DNA of 64,000 bases from Streptomyces actinomycinicus. GTDB lineage: Bacteria; Actinomycetota; Actinomycetes; Streptomycetales; Streptomycetaceae. This document shows positions 43,330-51,996 of the stretch, one piece after another (position 1 is the first letter of the stretch; the number at the start of each line of letters is the position of its first letter). The stretch spans positions 186,001 to 250,000 of the forward strand of contig NZ_JAERRK010000006.1 in assembly GCF_016741775.1 (NCBI RefSeq), given 5' to 3'. The notes beneath the pieces are model-generated. The model worked only from the letters and a program-made list of their open reading frames with translations, was not told where the DNA came from and did not search any database. Both the position numbers and the translations under genes were made by a program.

Positions 43330-44283
43330 TCAGTGACGTGAGACGGACTGCTTCAGCAGAACCTTGCCGGGCGAAGCCGACTGCTGCTGTACACAGGCCG
43401 CGTCGATCACGTAGGCCGTGACGTGCCGGCCGTCGTGGGAGTCCGCCACCACGACCAGATAGGCGGCCTTCCCCGCGTACGTTCCCGTCTTGGCACCGAG
43501 GACGGCATCTCCCTGACCGAGTGCCTGCCGCACGCAGTCGGGCACGGGAACCGCGGTCTGGATCAAGGTGTTCGGGCCATCGGTCGAGCCGGGCGTGTTC
43601 GACTCGCCGTCGGGGCCCCGCTGGGGCTTCTCCGTGCCCTGGGGCAAGGACTTCTTGGTGGTGAGGAGGCCACGTACCTGGTTCTCCAGGCTGTCGCCGG
43701 AGAAGGCGGCGGCGGACGGGGTGGGCTTGCTGTGAGCCGTCGTATGGTCGCCGCTGTCCACGAGCGAGGTCATGATCAGCGACCCGGCACCCAGTACAGC
43801 GGCCGTGAGTACGGCACCCAGGACGAGACGACCGCGGCGTCGGCGGTGCTCCGGCCCCTTGCGTCCCGGCCCGGTCGCCGTCCGGGGGCGCCCGGCGGGC
43901 CTGTCGGCGGTGTGGGCGAGGGATCGGTCGGCGTGGAAATCAGTGGGCCGCGCTGCGGGGTGCTCAGCGGTGTGCTCGACAGGGGCTGATGTTTCACGTG
44001 AAACATCAGCCATGGTGTCCTCACCCATAGCGCTCAGCGCTGCCTCGGCGGCAAGGGCGGCATCGATGCGCTGGGCCACGTCGTCCGGCATACGCTCTTG
44101 TCCCGGCACGGAACCCAGTAGCCCCCGGATCTCCTCCACCGAGACGTACACGTCCGCGCAGAGTTCGCACGTGTCCAGGTGGCGGCGCACGTCGGTGCTG
44201 CGGTCCGGTGGGAGAAGGCCCTCGGTGAGGTCGGAGATCTCCGCGACGTCCGGGTGCCCGGTTGTGTCTGTCGAGGAAGTCAC
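43330..44283 (-). CDS. Membrane anti-sigma factor, partner of SigM
   Basis: 317 residues from the GTG at 44283, which overlaps the sigM stop (GTGA). The cytoplasmic N-terminus carries a zinc anti-sigma motif HxxxCxxC (His35, Cys39, Cys42 in RRHLDTCELCADV). One membrane helix lies at about 152-174 (RLVLGAVLTAAVLGAGSLIM), and a secreted domain of about 140 residues follows, with VPDCVRQALGQGDAVL and DAACVQQQSAS (possible disulfide). It should hold SigM inactive until an envelope or redox signal. A parS site is embedded in the coding region (DVSRETS, 94-100). Confidence 0.9.
   Translation of the reverse strand: MTSSTDTTGHPDVAEISDLTEGLLPPDRSTDVRRHLDTCELCADVYVSVEEIRGLLGSVPGQERMPDDVAQRIDAALAAEAALSAMGEDTMADVSRETSAPVEHTAEHPAARPTDFHADRSLAHTADRPAGRPRTATGPGRKGPEHRRRRGRLVLGAVLTAAVLGAGSLIMTSLVDSGDHTTAHSKPTPSAAAFSGDSLENQVRGLLTTKKSLPQGTEKPQRGPDGESNTPGSTDGPNTLIQTAVPVPDCVRQALGQGDAVLGAKTGTYAGKAAYLVVVADSHDGRHVTAYVIDAACVQQQSASPGKVLLKQSVSRH
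43991..44004. other. parS: parS site inside the anti-sigma gene
   Basis: Perfect GTTTCACGTGAAAC, flanked by extra symmetry (TGAT...ATCA). It encodes VSRET on the minus strand. Confidence 0.97.
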
Positions 44284-45083
44284 ACTCGCCCACCTCCGCC
44301 CTTCACTACGGCTGAATCGCTCGGCCCCGTTCCCCTGGGGCGTCCGCTCGATGACCCCGTTGCCGGTGGGACGGATGTCCCCTGCCCTCGGTTCCGTCCC
44401 GCGGCGGGTTTCTTTCCGCTCCCGGTGCGGCCGGCTGCCTCGTCCCCCTCGGCTCGGTCCGGATCTCTCCCGGCTCCGGTGGCACCGGTTCGTGGATCTC
44501 CGGAGCCTTCGGGCCGCAGATGGGTGAGGAGGGGAAGAAGTTTGGCCCTGCCGCGGGCGCAGCGGCTCTTCACGGTGCCGGTCGGGGCATCCAGGATCTG
44601 CGCGGCCTCGGCCACGGAGTATCCCTGCATGTCCACGAGGACCAGGGCGGCCCGCTGCTCCGGCGGGAGGGTGCCGAGCGCCTCGAGGAGCTGGCGCTGC
44701 ACGTCGTTCCGTTCGGCCGGCGCAGAGGCGGACTCGTGCGGTTCCAGCAGCTGCTCCAGCCGCTCGGTGTCGTCGACCGGAGCCGTCTTCCGTGAGGCCG
44801 CCTTGCGGACCCGGTCCAGGCAGGCGTTCACGGTGATCCGGTGCAGCCACGTCGTGACCGCCGACTGGCCTCGGAAGGTGTGGGCGGCCCGGTAGGCGGA
44901 CACCAGGGCGTCCTGGACCGCGTCGGCGGCCTCCTCGCGGTCGCCCAGGGTGCGCAGTGCGACCGCCCAGAGACGGTCCCGATGCCGCCGCACCAGCTCA
45001 CCGAAGGCATCGGGATCGCCTTCCACGTGGCGGGCGAGTAGGTCCCTGTCGCCCACTCCGTCGTATCCGGCGCCTTCCGCCAT
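44280..45083 (-). CDS. sigM: RNA polymerase sigma factor SigM (ECF)
   Basis: 267 residues. Sigma-2 (about 25-95: AFGELVRRHRDRLWAVALRTL, DAVQDALVSAYRAAHTF, WLHRITVNACLDRVR) and sigma-4 (about 135-190: LPPEQRAALVLVDMQGYSVAEAAQIL, GTVKSRCARGRAKLL) are both complete. A Gly/Arg-rich tail of about 70 residues follows. It is the ECF sigma found beside murJ in actinobacteria. It overlaps its anti-sigma gene by 4 nt and lies 26 nt after the pseudokinase gene, so all are likely in one operon. Confidence 0.95.
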   Translation of the reverse strand: MAEGAGYDGVGDRDLLARHVEGDPDAFGELVRRHRDRLWAVALRTLGDREEAADAVQDALVSAYRAAHTFRGQSAVTTWLHRITVNACLDRVRKAASRKTAPVDDTERLEQLLEPHESASAPAERNDVQRQLLEALGTLPPEQRAALVLVDMQGYSVAEAAQILDAPTGTVKSRCARGRAKLLPLLTHLRPEGSGDPRTGATGAGRDPDRAEGDEAAGRTGSGKKPAAGRNRGQGTSVPPATGSSSGRPRGTGPSDSAVVKGGGGRV

Positions 45084-45109
45084 CTGCCCCCTCCGGTCCG
45101 GGTGAGACG

Positions 45110-46831
45110 TCAGCCCGTGAACTTCACTTCGCCGATGGCCTGCTTCCAGCCGGCACTGGCGTACAGGGTGGCGTCATACCCCGAGTTGGGCACGGCCGTC
45201 AGCCAGACGAGGACGTACTGCGTCTTGACCGGCTTGGTGACCTTCACCGCAGCGGTGGTGCCCGTGGTCGTGACGCTGCCGATCTTCGTCATGGAGTCGA
45301 GTGACGCCGGCGTCAGCGAGTCCGCAGCGTACAGCTCGACCGTCGTGTGGTCACCGCCGTAGCGCAGGTCGAGGGTGGCGGTGCTGAGCTGCTTCGCCGA
45401 GCCGAGGTCGTACACGACGCCGACGCCCGGCTTGTAGGGCGCAATCGCCGGCCCCTCGGTGAAGCTCTTGGTCTTCCAGTACGTCGACGCGTCGCCGTCG
45501 TAGGTTTTCGGTTCGGCACCGCGGTTCTGGGCACCGCCCTCGGCGATGAACTCCTGGCTCCCCTGGATCGCTATCGGCTTCGGCTTCGGCTTCGGGGCGT
45601 TCTTGTCGCCGCCGTCCGTCGTCTGGCCCTTGTGGGTGTCGTCCGACTTGTCGCTCGGGCCCATCAGGGCGTCCGCCAGCTGCCAGCTGCCCAGACCCAG
45701 GGCGGCGATGAGAAGGGCCGACACCGCCCATTTCAGGGCCTTGCCGGTGCGGCTCTGCAGAGGGGGCGGCGGGGGTGCGATCGGCTGAGTGGCGCCGGGA
45801 TGCGGCGCCTGACGGCCGTAGGTGCCCTGCTGGTAGGTGGTGCGCTGGTACTCAGGCGGCGCCGTGAACGCCGGCTCCGGCGGGCGGATGCGCGGCATCT
45901 CGCCGATCGCCTTGACCAGCTCCTCCGGGGTGGTGCACGGAGCCTCATGCCGGGACGCCGTCGCGCCGTCGTTGACGAGGGCCCGCATGGCCAGCTCGGA
46001 CAGTCCGCGGTGGATACCGGCGCGCACCTGGTCCGGGGCGATGAGACCGATGTCCTTGGGCAGGCCGGAGAGGCCGTAGGCATCGTTCTCGTACGGCCAG
46101 CGCTGGGTCAGCGCCGCGTACAGCAGGGCGCCGATGGCCTCGGTGTCGGTGCGCTGCGGGGTGTCGGAGCTGATGCCGCGCAGGGCCGCGTTCACGGCGA
46201 GGCCGCGGATGCGCCACTGACCGGTCGAGGCGCGCAGGACCGCATTCGGGTTGAGCCGCAGATGGGCGAGGCCCTCGCGGTGGGCGGCAGCCATGGCGGA
46301 GGAGACCTGACTGACCAACTGGTAGGCGTCGTGCGGCTCCAGCGGGCCGGCCGCGAGCAGTGTGGACAGTTCGGTGGCATCGGGGAGCCACTCGTGCACG
46401 ACGTAGACGAGGTCGTTCTCCTCGACGGCGTCGAGGACCTGGACGAACCGCGGGTCGCCGAGCAGCGCGGAGGAACGGGCGGCAGCAAGGACGGAACGGG
46501 CCCTGACGTGGTCCGCGGGCAGCACGTGCACACCGACGGCACGACGGAGTTTCTCGTCGACCGCACGCCAGCTGCTGAATCCGTCCAGACGGGTGACGCA
46601 TTCCTCCAGCCGGTAGCGTCTGGCCAGCTTGTGACCGCTGTGCAGTTCCGGAGGCGAAGCCTTCTTTCCGGGACCCTCGGCTGCGCCGCTCCCCTGCGTG
46701 TTGTCGCTGTCCGTGTCCCGCTCCGGGTTCTTGGCCACCCCGTCGGCCGTGGGCTGGTCCGCCTTGGCGGTCAGCGGCGGTTCACCGCTGTTGTCTGCCA
46801 CGTCGACGGCAGCCGTACTCCGTTCCGCCAC
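45110..46831 (-). CDS. Kinase-like (pseudokinase) membrane protein next to murJ
   Basis: 573 residues from the GTG at 46831. A disordered N-terminus is followed by a protein-kinase fold (about 65-300) that lacks the essentials. The HRD loop is replaced by AHLRLNPNAVL and there is no DFG, so it is probably a pseudokinase. A Pro-rich linker leads to a membrane helix near 365-390 (WAVSALLIAALGLGSWQLADALM). The extracellular domain resembles a discoidin/F5-8C-like jelly roll (GDASTYWKTKSF, VVYDLGSAKQLSTATLDL). In M. tuberculosis the equivalent pseudokinase and sugar-binding-like domain are fused to MviN (Rv3910) and bind FhaA. Here it is a separate gene after murJ, consistent with control of lipid II flipping. 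Confidence 0.9.
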   Translation of the reverse strand: MAERSTAAVDVADNSGEPPLTAKADQPTADGVAKNPERDTDSDNTQGSGAAEGPGKKASPPELHSGHKLARRYRLEECVTRLDGFSSWRAVDEKLRRAVGVHVLPADHVRARSVLAAARSSALLGDPRFVQVLDAVEENDLVYVVHEWLPDATELSTLLAAGPLEPHDAYQLVSQVSSAMAAAHREGLAHLRLNPNAVLRASTGQWRIRGLAVNAALRGISSDTPQRTDTEAIGALLYAALTQRWPYENDAYGLSGLPKDIGLIAPDQVRAGIHRGLSELAMRALVNDGATASRHEAPCTTPEELVKAIGEMPRIRPPEPAFTAPPEYQRTTYQQGTYGRQAPHPGATQPIAPPPPPLQSRTGKALKWAVSALLIAALGLGSWQLADALMGPSDKSDDTHKGQTTDGGDKNAPKPKPKPIAIQGSQEFIAEGGAQNRGAEPKTYDGDASTYWKTKSFTEGPAIAPYKPGVGVVYDLGSAKQLSTATLDLRYGGDHTTVELYAADSLTPASLDSMTKIGSVTTTGTTAAVKVTKPVKTQYVLVWLTAVPNSGYDATLYASAGWKQAIGEVKFTG

Positions 46832-46949
46832 CGTCGTCCCTGCCTCCCCATCCGTTGCACGCTGTCCGACGCCGAAACCAATTGTGCCCACAGTCCGCCG
46901 CTATGCACGACACACAGCCGCGGACGATGGTTGTGCGCCTACCCCCGCC

Positions 46950-49325
46950 TCAACGACCCAGACGCCCGCGCACCATACCCACGAGCGAGTTCAGCTCCTC
47001 GATGCGCATCCGGCGGGCGGCGACGAAGAAGACGCCGAACAGGACGACACCGCCGGCGAGCAGCGCGCTGAAGGAGCCGATCACACCCTGGCCGAGGGTG
47101 TGGCCGATGCCGTAGCAGGCAGCACCGCTGAGCAGGGCCGCCGGCACCGAGGCGATGCCCAGCCGCGCGTACGTACGCAGCACCCGGGACCCGTCCAGGT
47201 CGCCGCCCAGGCGCTTGTGCAGCCGCCGCCAGGCGACGCCCACACCGACGGCGTAGGCGAGGCCGTAGGCGGCGGCCATGCCGGCGACCGCCCAGCGCGA
47301 CGGCAGCAGGAAGTAGCAGAGCGCCGAGGCGCCCGCGTTGACCGCCGCCACGATGACCGTGTTGTAGAAGGGGGTGCGGGTGTCCTCATAGGCGTAGAAC
47401 GCGCGCAGGACGACGTACTGCACGGAGTAGGGGATCAGGCCGAGGCCGAAGGCCATCAGCATGTACCCCATGTTGGTGGCCGCGAAGGTGCCTGCCGAAC
47501 CGAAGATCAGCGTGCACATCGGGATGCCGAGCGAGACGAACCCGAAGGCGATCGGCACGATGGCGACCGCGGTGGTGCGCAGACCCTGCGAGATGTCGTC
47601 GCGGACGGCGCCGGAATCGCCCTCGGCGGCCGAGCGCGAGAGGCGCGGCAGCAGGGCGGCCATCAGGGACACGGTGATGATGGCCTGGGGCAGGCCCCAG
47701 ATCAGCTGGGCGTTGGCGTAGGCGGCGATGCCGGTGCCCTTGACCCCGGAGTCCTTGCCGGCGGCGGTGGACAGCTGGGTGACGACCATGGCGCCGGCCT
47801 GGTTGGCGAGGACGAACAGCACCGTCCACTTGGCGAGCATCGCGGCCTTGCCCAGGCCGTGGCCCTTCCAGTCGAAGCGCAGCCGGATCCGGAAGCCTGT
47901 CTCACGCAGGTAGGGGATCATCGCCAGTGCCTGGACGACCAGGCCGAGCAGCACACCGACGCCGATGAGCCGCTGGCCCTCCGGGGGGATGCTGGTGACG
48001 TCCATGTGGGAGTTGGCGGCGGTGCCGTAGACCCAGATGAACATGCCGAGCGTCACGATGATGACGATGTTGTTCAGTACCGGGGTCCACATCATCGCGC
48101 CGAACTTCCCGCGCGCGTTGAGGATCTGGCCCATCACCACATGGATGCCCATGAAGAAGATCGAGGGCAGGAAGTAGCGGGTGAAGGTGACCGCGACCTC
48201 GTTGGCCGCCGGGTCGCTGGCCACCGGGTTGGCCAGCAATCGCACCAGCAGCGGTGCGGCGAACATCGCGAGCCCGGTCAGGGCGGCGAGTGCCACCATC
48301 ACCAGGGTCAGCAGCCGGTTGGCGAAGGCCTCGCCGCCGTCCTCGTCCTCCTTCATCGACCGCACCAGCTGCGGCACGAACACGGAGTTCAGACCACCGC
48401 CGACGGTGAGGATGTAGATCATCGTCGGCAGCTGGTAGGCCACCTGGAAGGAGTCGGCGAGGAAGCCGAGGCCCAGCGCGGCGGCGATCAGCGCGGAGCG
48501 GATGAAGCCGGTGAGGCGGGAGACCATCGTGCCCGCCGCCATCACGGCACTGGACTTCAGCAGCCCGGTGGCCCGCCCGCCCTTCTTGGCGGGAGCAGCG
48601 GGAGCCTCGCCGGCCGTGGGAGACGCCGGCTCACCGGCCCCGAGGGGACCGACGGGATCCGGAGCGGCGGCCGGGGCGGGCACCGGCGGCTGTACGGGCT
48701 GCCCGGCGGCGGAGGGGCCGGCCGGGAACGAGGCACCGGTGTACGGGGCGCCCTGCCGCGGGTTCTGCCCCTGCGGCTGCGGGTACTGGCCGGCGGGACC
48801 GTATCCGTTGCCCGGCGCGGCCGGGCCCGGGACGGCCGGGGGGTCCATGGGCGCATGCCCGCCGCTGTGCTGCTGGTCCTTGAAGAGGTGCGCGAAGGCG
48901 TCCGGCTCGTGGTACTCCTCGCCGGAGTGCGAGACCAGGTCGTCCACGCCGACGAACTGGGTCGTGCGCGGGTCCTCGCCGTAAGGCATGTACGGGGTGG
49001 CACCGCCAGGCTCGGGTGCCGGGGTCTGCGCCCACACCCGCGGGTCCGGGCCGTACTGGGACTGGCCCGGCTGCGCGTACAGCGGCTGCTGGGCGTCGTA
49101 CGTGCCCGGGGGCGGCGGGGGGTGCGCGGCACGGTCGTAGAGCGCCTCGGCGACCGGGTCCTGGGCCGACAGGTCCTGGGACCGGTAGGGGTCCTGCTCG
49201 TAGGCGTCCTGGAGGTACATGTCCGCCGCGGGCTGCGGCGGCACCTGGCCGGGCTCGGGCGGCGGCGCGGGGTAGCCCGAGCCGGCCGCGCCATGGCCGC
49301 GGTCACCGTCGTACGGCGCGTTCAT
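46950..49325 (-). CDS. murJ: Lipid II flippase MurJ (MviN)
   Basis: 791 residues. The first 215 are a disordered Pro/Gln/Gly/Tyr-rich cytoplasmic region (QDAYEQDPYRSQDL-like units). Then the polytopic MurJ core has some 14 membrane helices, starting AVMAAGTMVSRLTGFIRSALIAA and including the conserved VAYQLPTMIYILTVGGGLNSVFVPQLVR. It moves lipid-linked peptidoglycan precursors across the membrane. It is followed by the pseudokinase gene after 118 nt and preceded by the DUF6049 gene 45 nt away. Confidence 0.96.
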   Translation of the reverse strand: MNAPYDGDRGHGAAGSGYPAPPPEPGQVPPQPAADMYLQDAYEQDPYRSQDLSAQDPVAEALYDRAAHPPPPPGTYDAQQPLYAQPGQSQYGPDPRVWAQTPAPEPGGATPYMPYGEDPRTTQFVGVDDLVSHSGEEYHEPDAFAHLFKDQQHSGGHAPMDPPAVPGPAAPGNGYGPAGQYPQPQGQNPRQGAPYTGASFPAGPSAAGQPVQPPVPAPAAAPDPVGPLGAGEPASPTAGEAPAAPAKKGGRATGLLKSSAVMAAGTMVSRLTGFIRSALIAAALGLGFLADSFQVAYQLPTMIYILTVGGGLNSVFVPQLVRSMKEDEDGGEAFANRLLTLVMVALAALTGLAMFAAPLLVRLLANPVASDPAANEVAVTFTRYFLPSIFFMGIHVVMGQILNARGKFGAMMWTPVLNNIVIIVTLGMFIWVYGTAANSHMDVTSIPPEGQRLIGVGVLLGLVVQALAMIPYLRETGFRIRLRFDWKGHGLGKAAMLAKWTVLFVLANQAGAMVVTQLSTAAGKDSGVKGTGIAAYANAQLIWGLPQAIITVSLMAALLPRLSRSAAEGDSGAVRDDISQGLRTTAVAIVPIAFGFVSLGIPMCTLIFGSAGTFAATNMGYMLMAFGLGLIPYSVQYVVLRAFYAYEDTRTPFYNTVIVAAVNAGASALCYFLLPSRWAVAGMAAAYGLAYAVGVGVAWRRLHKRLGGDLDGSRVLRTYARLGIASVPAALLSGAACYGIGHTLGQGVIGSFSALLAGGVVLFGVFFVAARRMRIEELNSLVGMVRGRLGR

Positions 49326-49370
49326 GCTTACCCCACCTCATCGTCCCGGGCCCACCGGCCACGACATCGC

Positions 49371-51740
49371 TCAACGGTCCACTCTCTCACCCGTCCCGGA
49401 CGGGTCGGCGTTTTCCGGTGCGGTGTCCGGCGCAGGGTCACTCGGCTGCTCCGGGTCGTCCGCCCCGGAGGAGGAGCCGGACTCCTCCGGGAGACGGTCC
49501 CCGGGCCCCTCGGGGTTCCCGGGCTCGTCGGGGCCCTCCTCCGCCGTGCCGGGGCCGCCCTCCCCGGCCTGCCGGGCGGCGGCCCGCTTGCGCTGCGTGT
49601 ACATACGGAAGCCGGCGAGGACGAGGAGCAGGACGCCACCACCGATGACGAGCATCACAGTGGGCGTGACCTCCGTGACCTTCACGTCGAAGGTCACGGC
49701 GTCGCCGTACTTGCGGCCGTCCTCGGTGTAGAGCTGGGCGATCACTCCGACCCGGCCGTTGGCGTTGGCGGAGGTGGTGAACTTCACCGACTGGCTGTGC
49801 CCGCCGGAGATCTCCACGCGCTGCTCGGAGTAGGCCTTGCCGCCGATCTTCAGACGGGTCGGCATGGTGGAGGTGAGACGCAGCACCAGGTGGCCGACCG
49901 GCTGGACGAGGTTGTTCTGCACGGTCACGGGGATGGTGGCGCTGCGGCCCGAGAGCTTGGTCTCGGACTTCTCGATCAGCTTGACCTGCTCGGTCAGCTC
50001 GTCGAGCCACGCCTCCACCCCGCCGCGGTAGCTTTCCGCCTCACTGCTCCGGCCGCGCCAGGACGTGGACATCTCCCGGTTTATGGCGCGTCCGAAGGGG
50101 GTGACCACGCGGGACTGGTCGGTGAGGACCACCCGGAAGTTGTCGAGCTTGCCCTGGGTGCGGGCGATCTGCTCGAAGGCCGCCTGCGGCAGCTCCTGCC
50201 GGCGCAGCGAGGCGGGGTAGGAGGACGCCGACGGGATGCGCGTGGTGGCGCCCGGGTCGGGCTTGTCCTTGGCCGCCGCCGTGAGGTCCTGGGACTGCGA
50301 CCAGGTGCCGCCCTGAAGCGCTCGCAGCGCCGCCGCCATCGCCTGTGCCTGGCTGGCGCTGGGCATGCGCTGCGGCACGACGACGATGCTGCGCTGCCGG
50401 TCCGTCTGCGCGTTCAGCTCCAGGCTCTGGGCCAGGAACCTCTGCACGGCGAGGGTGGCCGGGCCCGCCTTCGTCAGATCGTTGTCGAACGCCGTGGACA
50501 GCCGGGCGTCGGCGACCACCGCCGTGGTGCCACCGCCGACCGGGCGGGCGGCGGACGGCGTGTACGAGAGACCGGAGGTCTCCTGGAGGCTGTCGCTGCG
50601 GGTGATCACCCGGTCGGCACCGGCGGAGGTCGCGACCTTCATGATCGACGGGTCCACGGCGCCGTCCACGGGCCACGCGAAGTCGGTGGTCGGCGTGACA
50701 TGGAGCACGGTCTTGACGGTGATCGCGGCGACGTCGGTGGCGTCCTTGAGGTGGCTGAGCGAGCCGGTGACGCTGGTGCCGTTGTGGGCGAGGGCGGCCA
50801 GGTCGGGATCGGCGAAGGGCAGCGCGACGACCTCCTTGCCCGTCACCGCCTTCTGCAGGTTCGCCAGCCACTGCTTCGCGAGGCCCTGGTTCTCCCGGGA
50901 GCCGGGCGTGCTGGTGCCCGCGCCGCTCTGGATCCGGTAGTTGCCCACGGCCATCGCGTCGACCGAGGCCAGCAGGTCCGGGTCGATCACCCAGGTGACG
51001 TCCAGGTCCTTGCCCAGCTCCACCATCTGGGCCAGCCGGCCGCCGGGCGCCAGTTCCTTGGCCAGGTCGTCGTTGAGGAACTCGGGCGTCTGGAGGTCGC
51101 CCGCGCCCGTCTTCGCCGTCATGTGGACCGTGGAGATCAGTGGCCACAGGAATGTCGTCTTGGTCTTGGTGTCCGCATCGGACGGCTGCCAGGGCAGGAA
51201 GGTCCGCTGGATGCCGAGCACCTGGTCCCAGCGCTGGGCCGAGGTCTGGCCGGACAGGGCGACCCCCAGCTCGTAGACCCCGTCGTCGCCGAGGTCGAGC
51301 TTGTCCACGGGGACGGAGATGCTGAAGTGCTGGGCGACCCCCGGCGCCAGCTTGTCGAACTTCTCCTCGTACTTGTCGCCGACCTCGGAGCCCGTGCTGC
51401 TCTGCAGCTCGTCGGAGTGCCGCGAGACGGAGTCGATGTCCGAGCGCGTGGTCAGCTGGGGGCCCACCCGGAGGCCCACGTGGGCGTCGGTGACGGTCTG
51501 CTTGCCGTGGTTGGTCACCGTGCCGGAGACGGTCAGCGTGTCGCCGTCGGTGGGGGCATTGGGCGTGAGCGTGTCCACGGAGACCGAAACCGTGTCCGAG
51601 GTGGCGGCCTGTGCGGGCCCGGCGGGCAGCTGGAGCAGGCCGGCCAGCAGCGGCGCCCCGGTCAGCAGTGCCCCGGCGCGCCGCAGCCACCGGCGGGCAG
51701 GTGAGGCACTGGTCCTCTGGAAGTCTGCCGCCTCGGCCAC
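49371..51740 (-). CDS. DUF6049 secreted/membrane protein
   Basis: 789 residues. The signal peptide (RRAGALLTGAPLLAGLLQL, ending GPAQAA) is followed by a large beta-rich extracellular domain opening VSVSVDTLTPNAPTDGDTLTV. Near the C-terminus is a membrane helix (VMLVIGGGVLLLVLAGF), and an acidic Pro/Gly/Asp tail lies in the cytoplasm. It is the actinobacterial protein conserved directly before murJ (Rv3909 position), named DUF6049. Its role is unknown, but the constant linkage argues for a cell-wall task. It is divergent from the CCA-adding enzyme gene. Confidence 0.9.
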   Translation of the reverse strand: MAEAADFQRTSASPARRWLRRAGALLTGAPLLAGLLQLPAGPAQAATSDTVSVSVDTLTPNAPTDGDTLTVSGTVTNHGKQTVTDAHVGLRVGPQLTTRSDIDSVSRHSDELQSSTGSEVGDKYEEKFDKLAPGVAQHFSISVPVDKLDLGDDGVYELGVALSGQTSAQRWDQVLGIQRTFLPWQPSDADTKTKTTFLWPLISTVHMTAKTGAGDLQTPEFLNDDLAKELAPGGRLAQMVELGKDLDVTWVIDPDLLASVDAMAVGNYRIQSGAGTSTPGSRENQGLAKQWLANLQKAVTGKEVVALPFADPDLAALAHNGTSVTGSLSHLKDATDVAAITVKTVLHVTPTTDFAWPVDGAVDPSIMKVATSAGADRVITRSDSLQETSGLSYTPSAARPVGGGTTAVVADARLSTAFDNDLTKAGPATLAVQRFLAQSLELNAQTDRQRSIVVVPQRMPSASQAQAMAAALRALQGGTWSQSQDLTAAAKDKPDPGATTRIPSASSYPASLRRQELPQAAFEQIARTQGKLDNFRVVLTDQSRVVTPFGRAINREMSTSWRGRSSEAESYRGGVEAWLDELTEQVKLIEKSETKLSGRSATIPVTVQNNLVQPVGHLVLRLTSTMPTRLKIGGKAYSEQRVEISGGHSQSVKFTTSANANGRVGVIAQLYTEDGRKYGDAVTFDVKVTEVTPTVMLVIGGGVLLLVLAGFRMYTQRKRAAARQAGEGGPGTAEEGPDEPGNPEGPGDRLPEESGSSSGADDPEQPSDPAPDTAPENADPSGTGERVDR

Positions 51741-51996
51741 GCGCTCGCCCGTCCCTCGTCGTCGTCAGTGGTCGTCGGAATGTGCGTCCACGCATGGTAA
51801 CGATGCGCGCTGAACGGAAGTGCCGCGGTCTCCGCCACAAGATCGAAGGACGGTGACGACCTGTCCTCTATATCCAGTATCAAGGGGAGAGCCGTCGTAC
51901 GCCGCAAGAGCAGCGCTTGCGGGGGTATGGCCGGAGCCGTCCCGCGACCGTAATGGAGGCGCCCCTGGTCGCGCGGGGCACGTACCCTCTTCTGTT

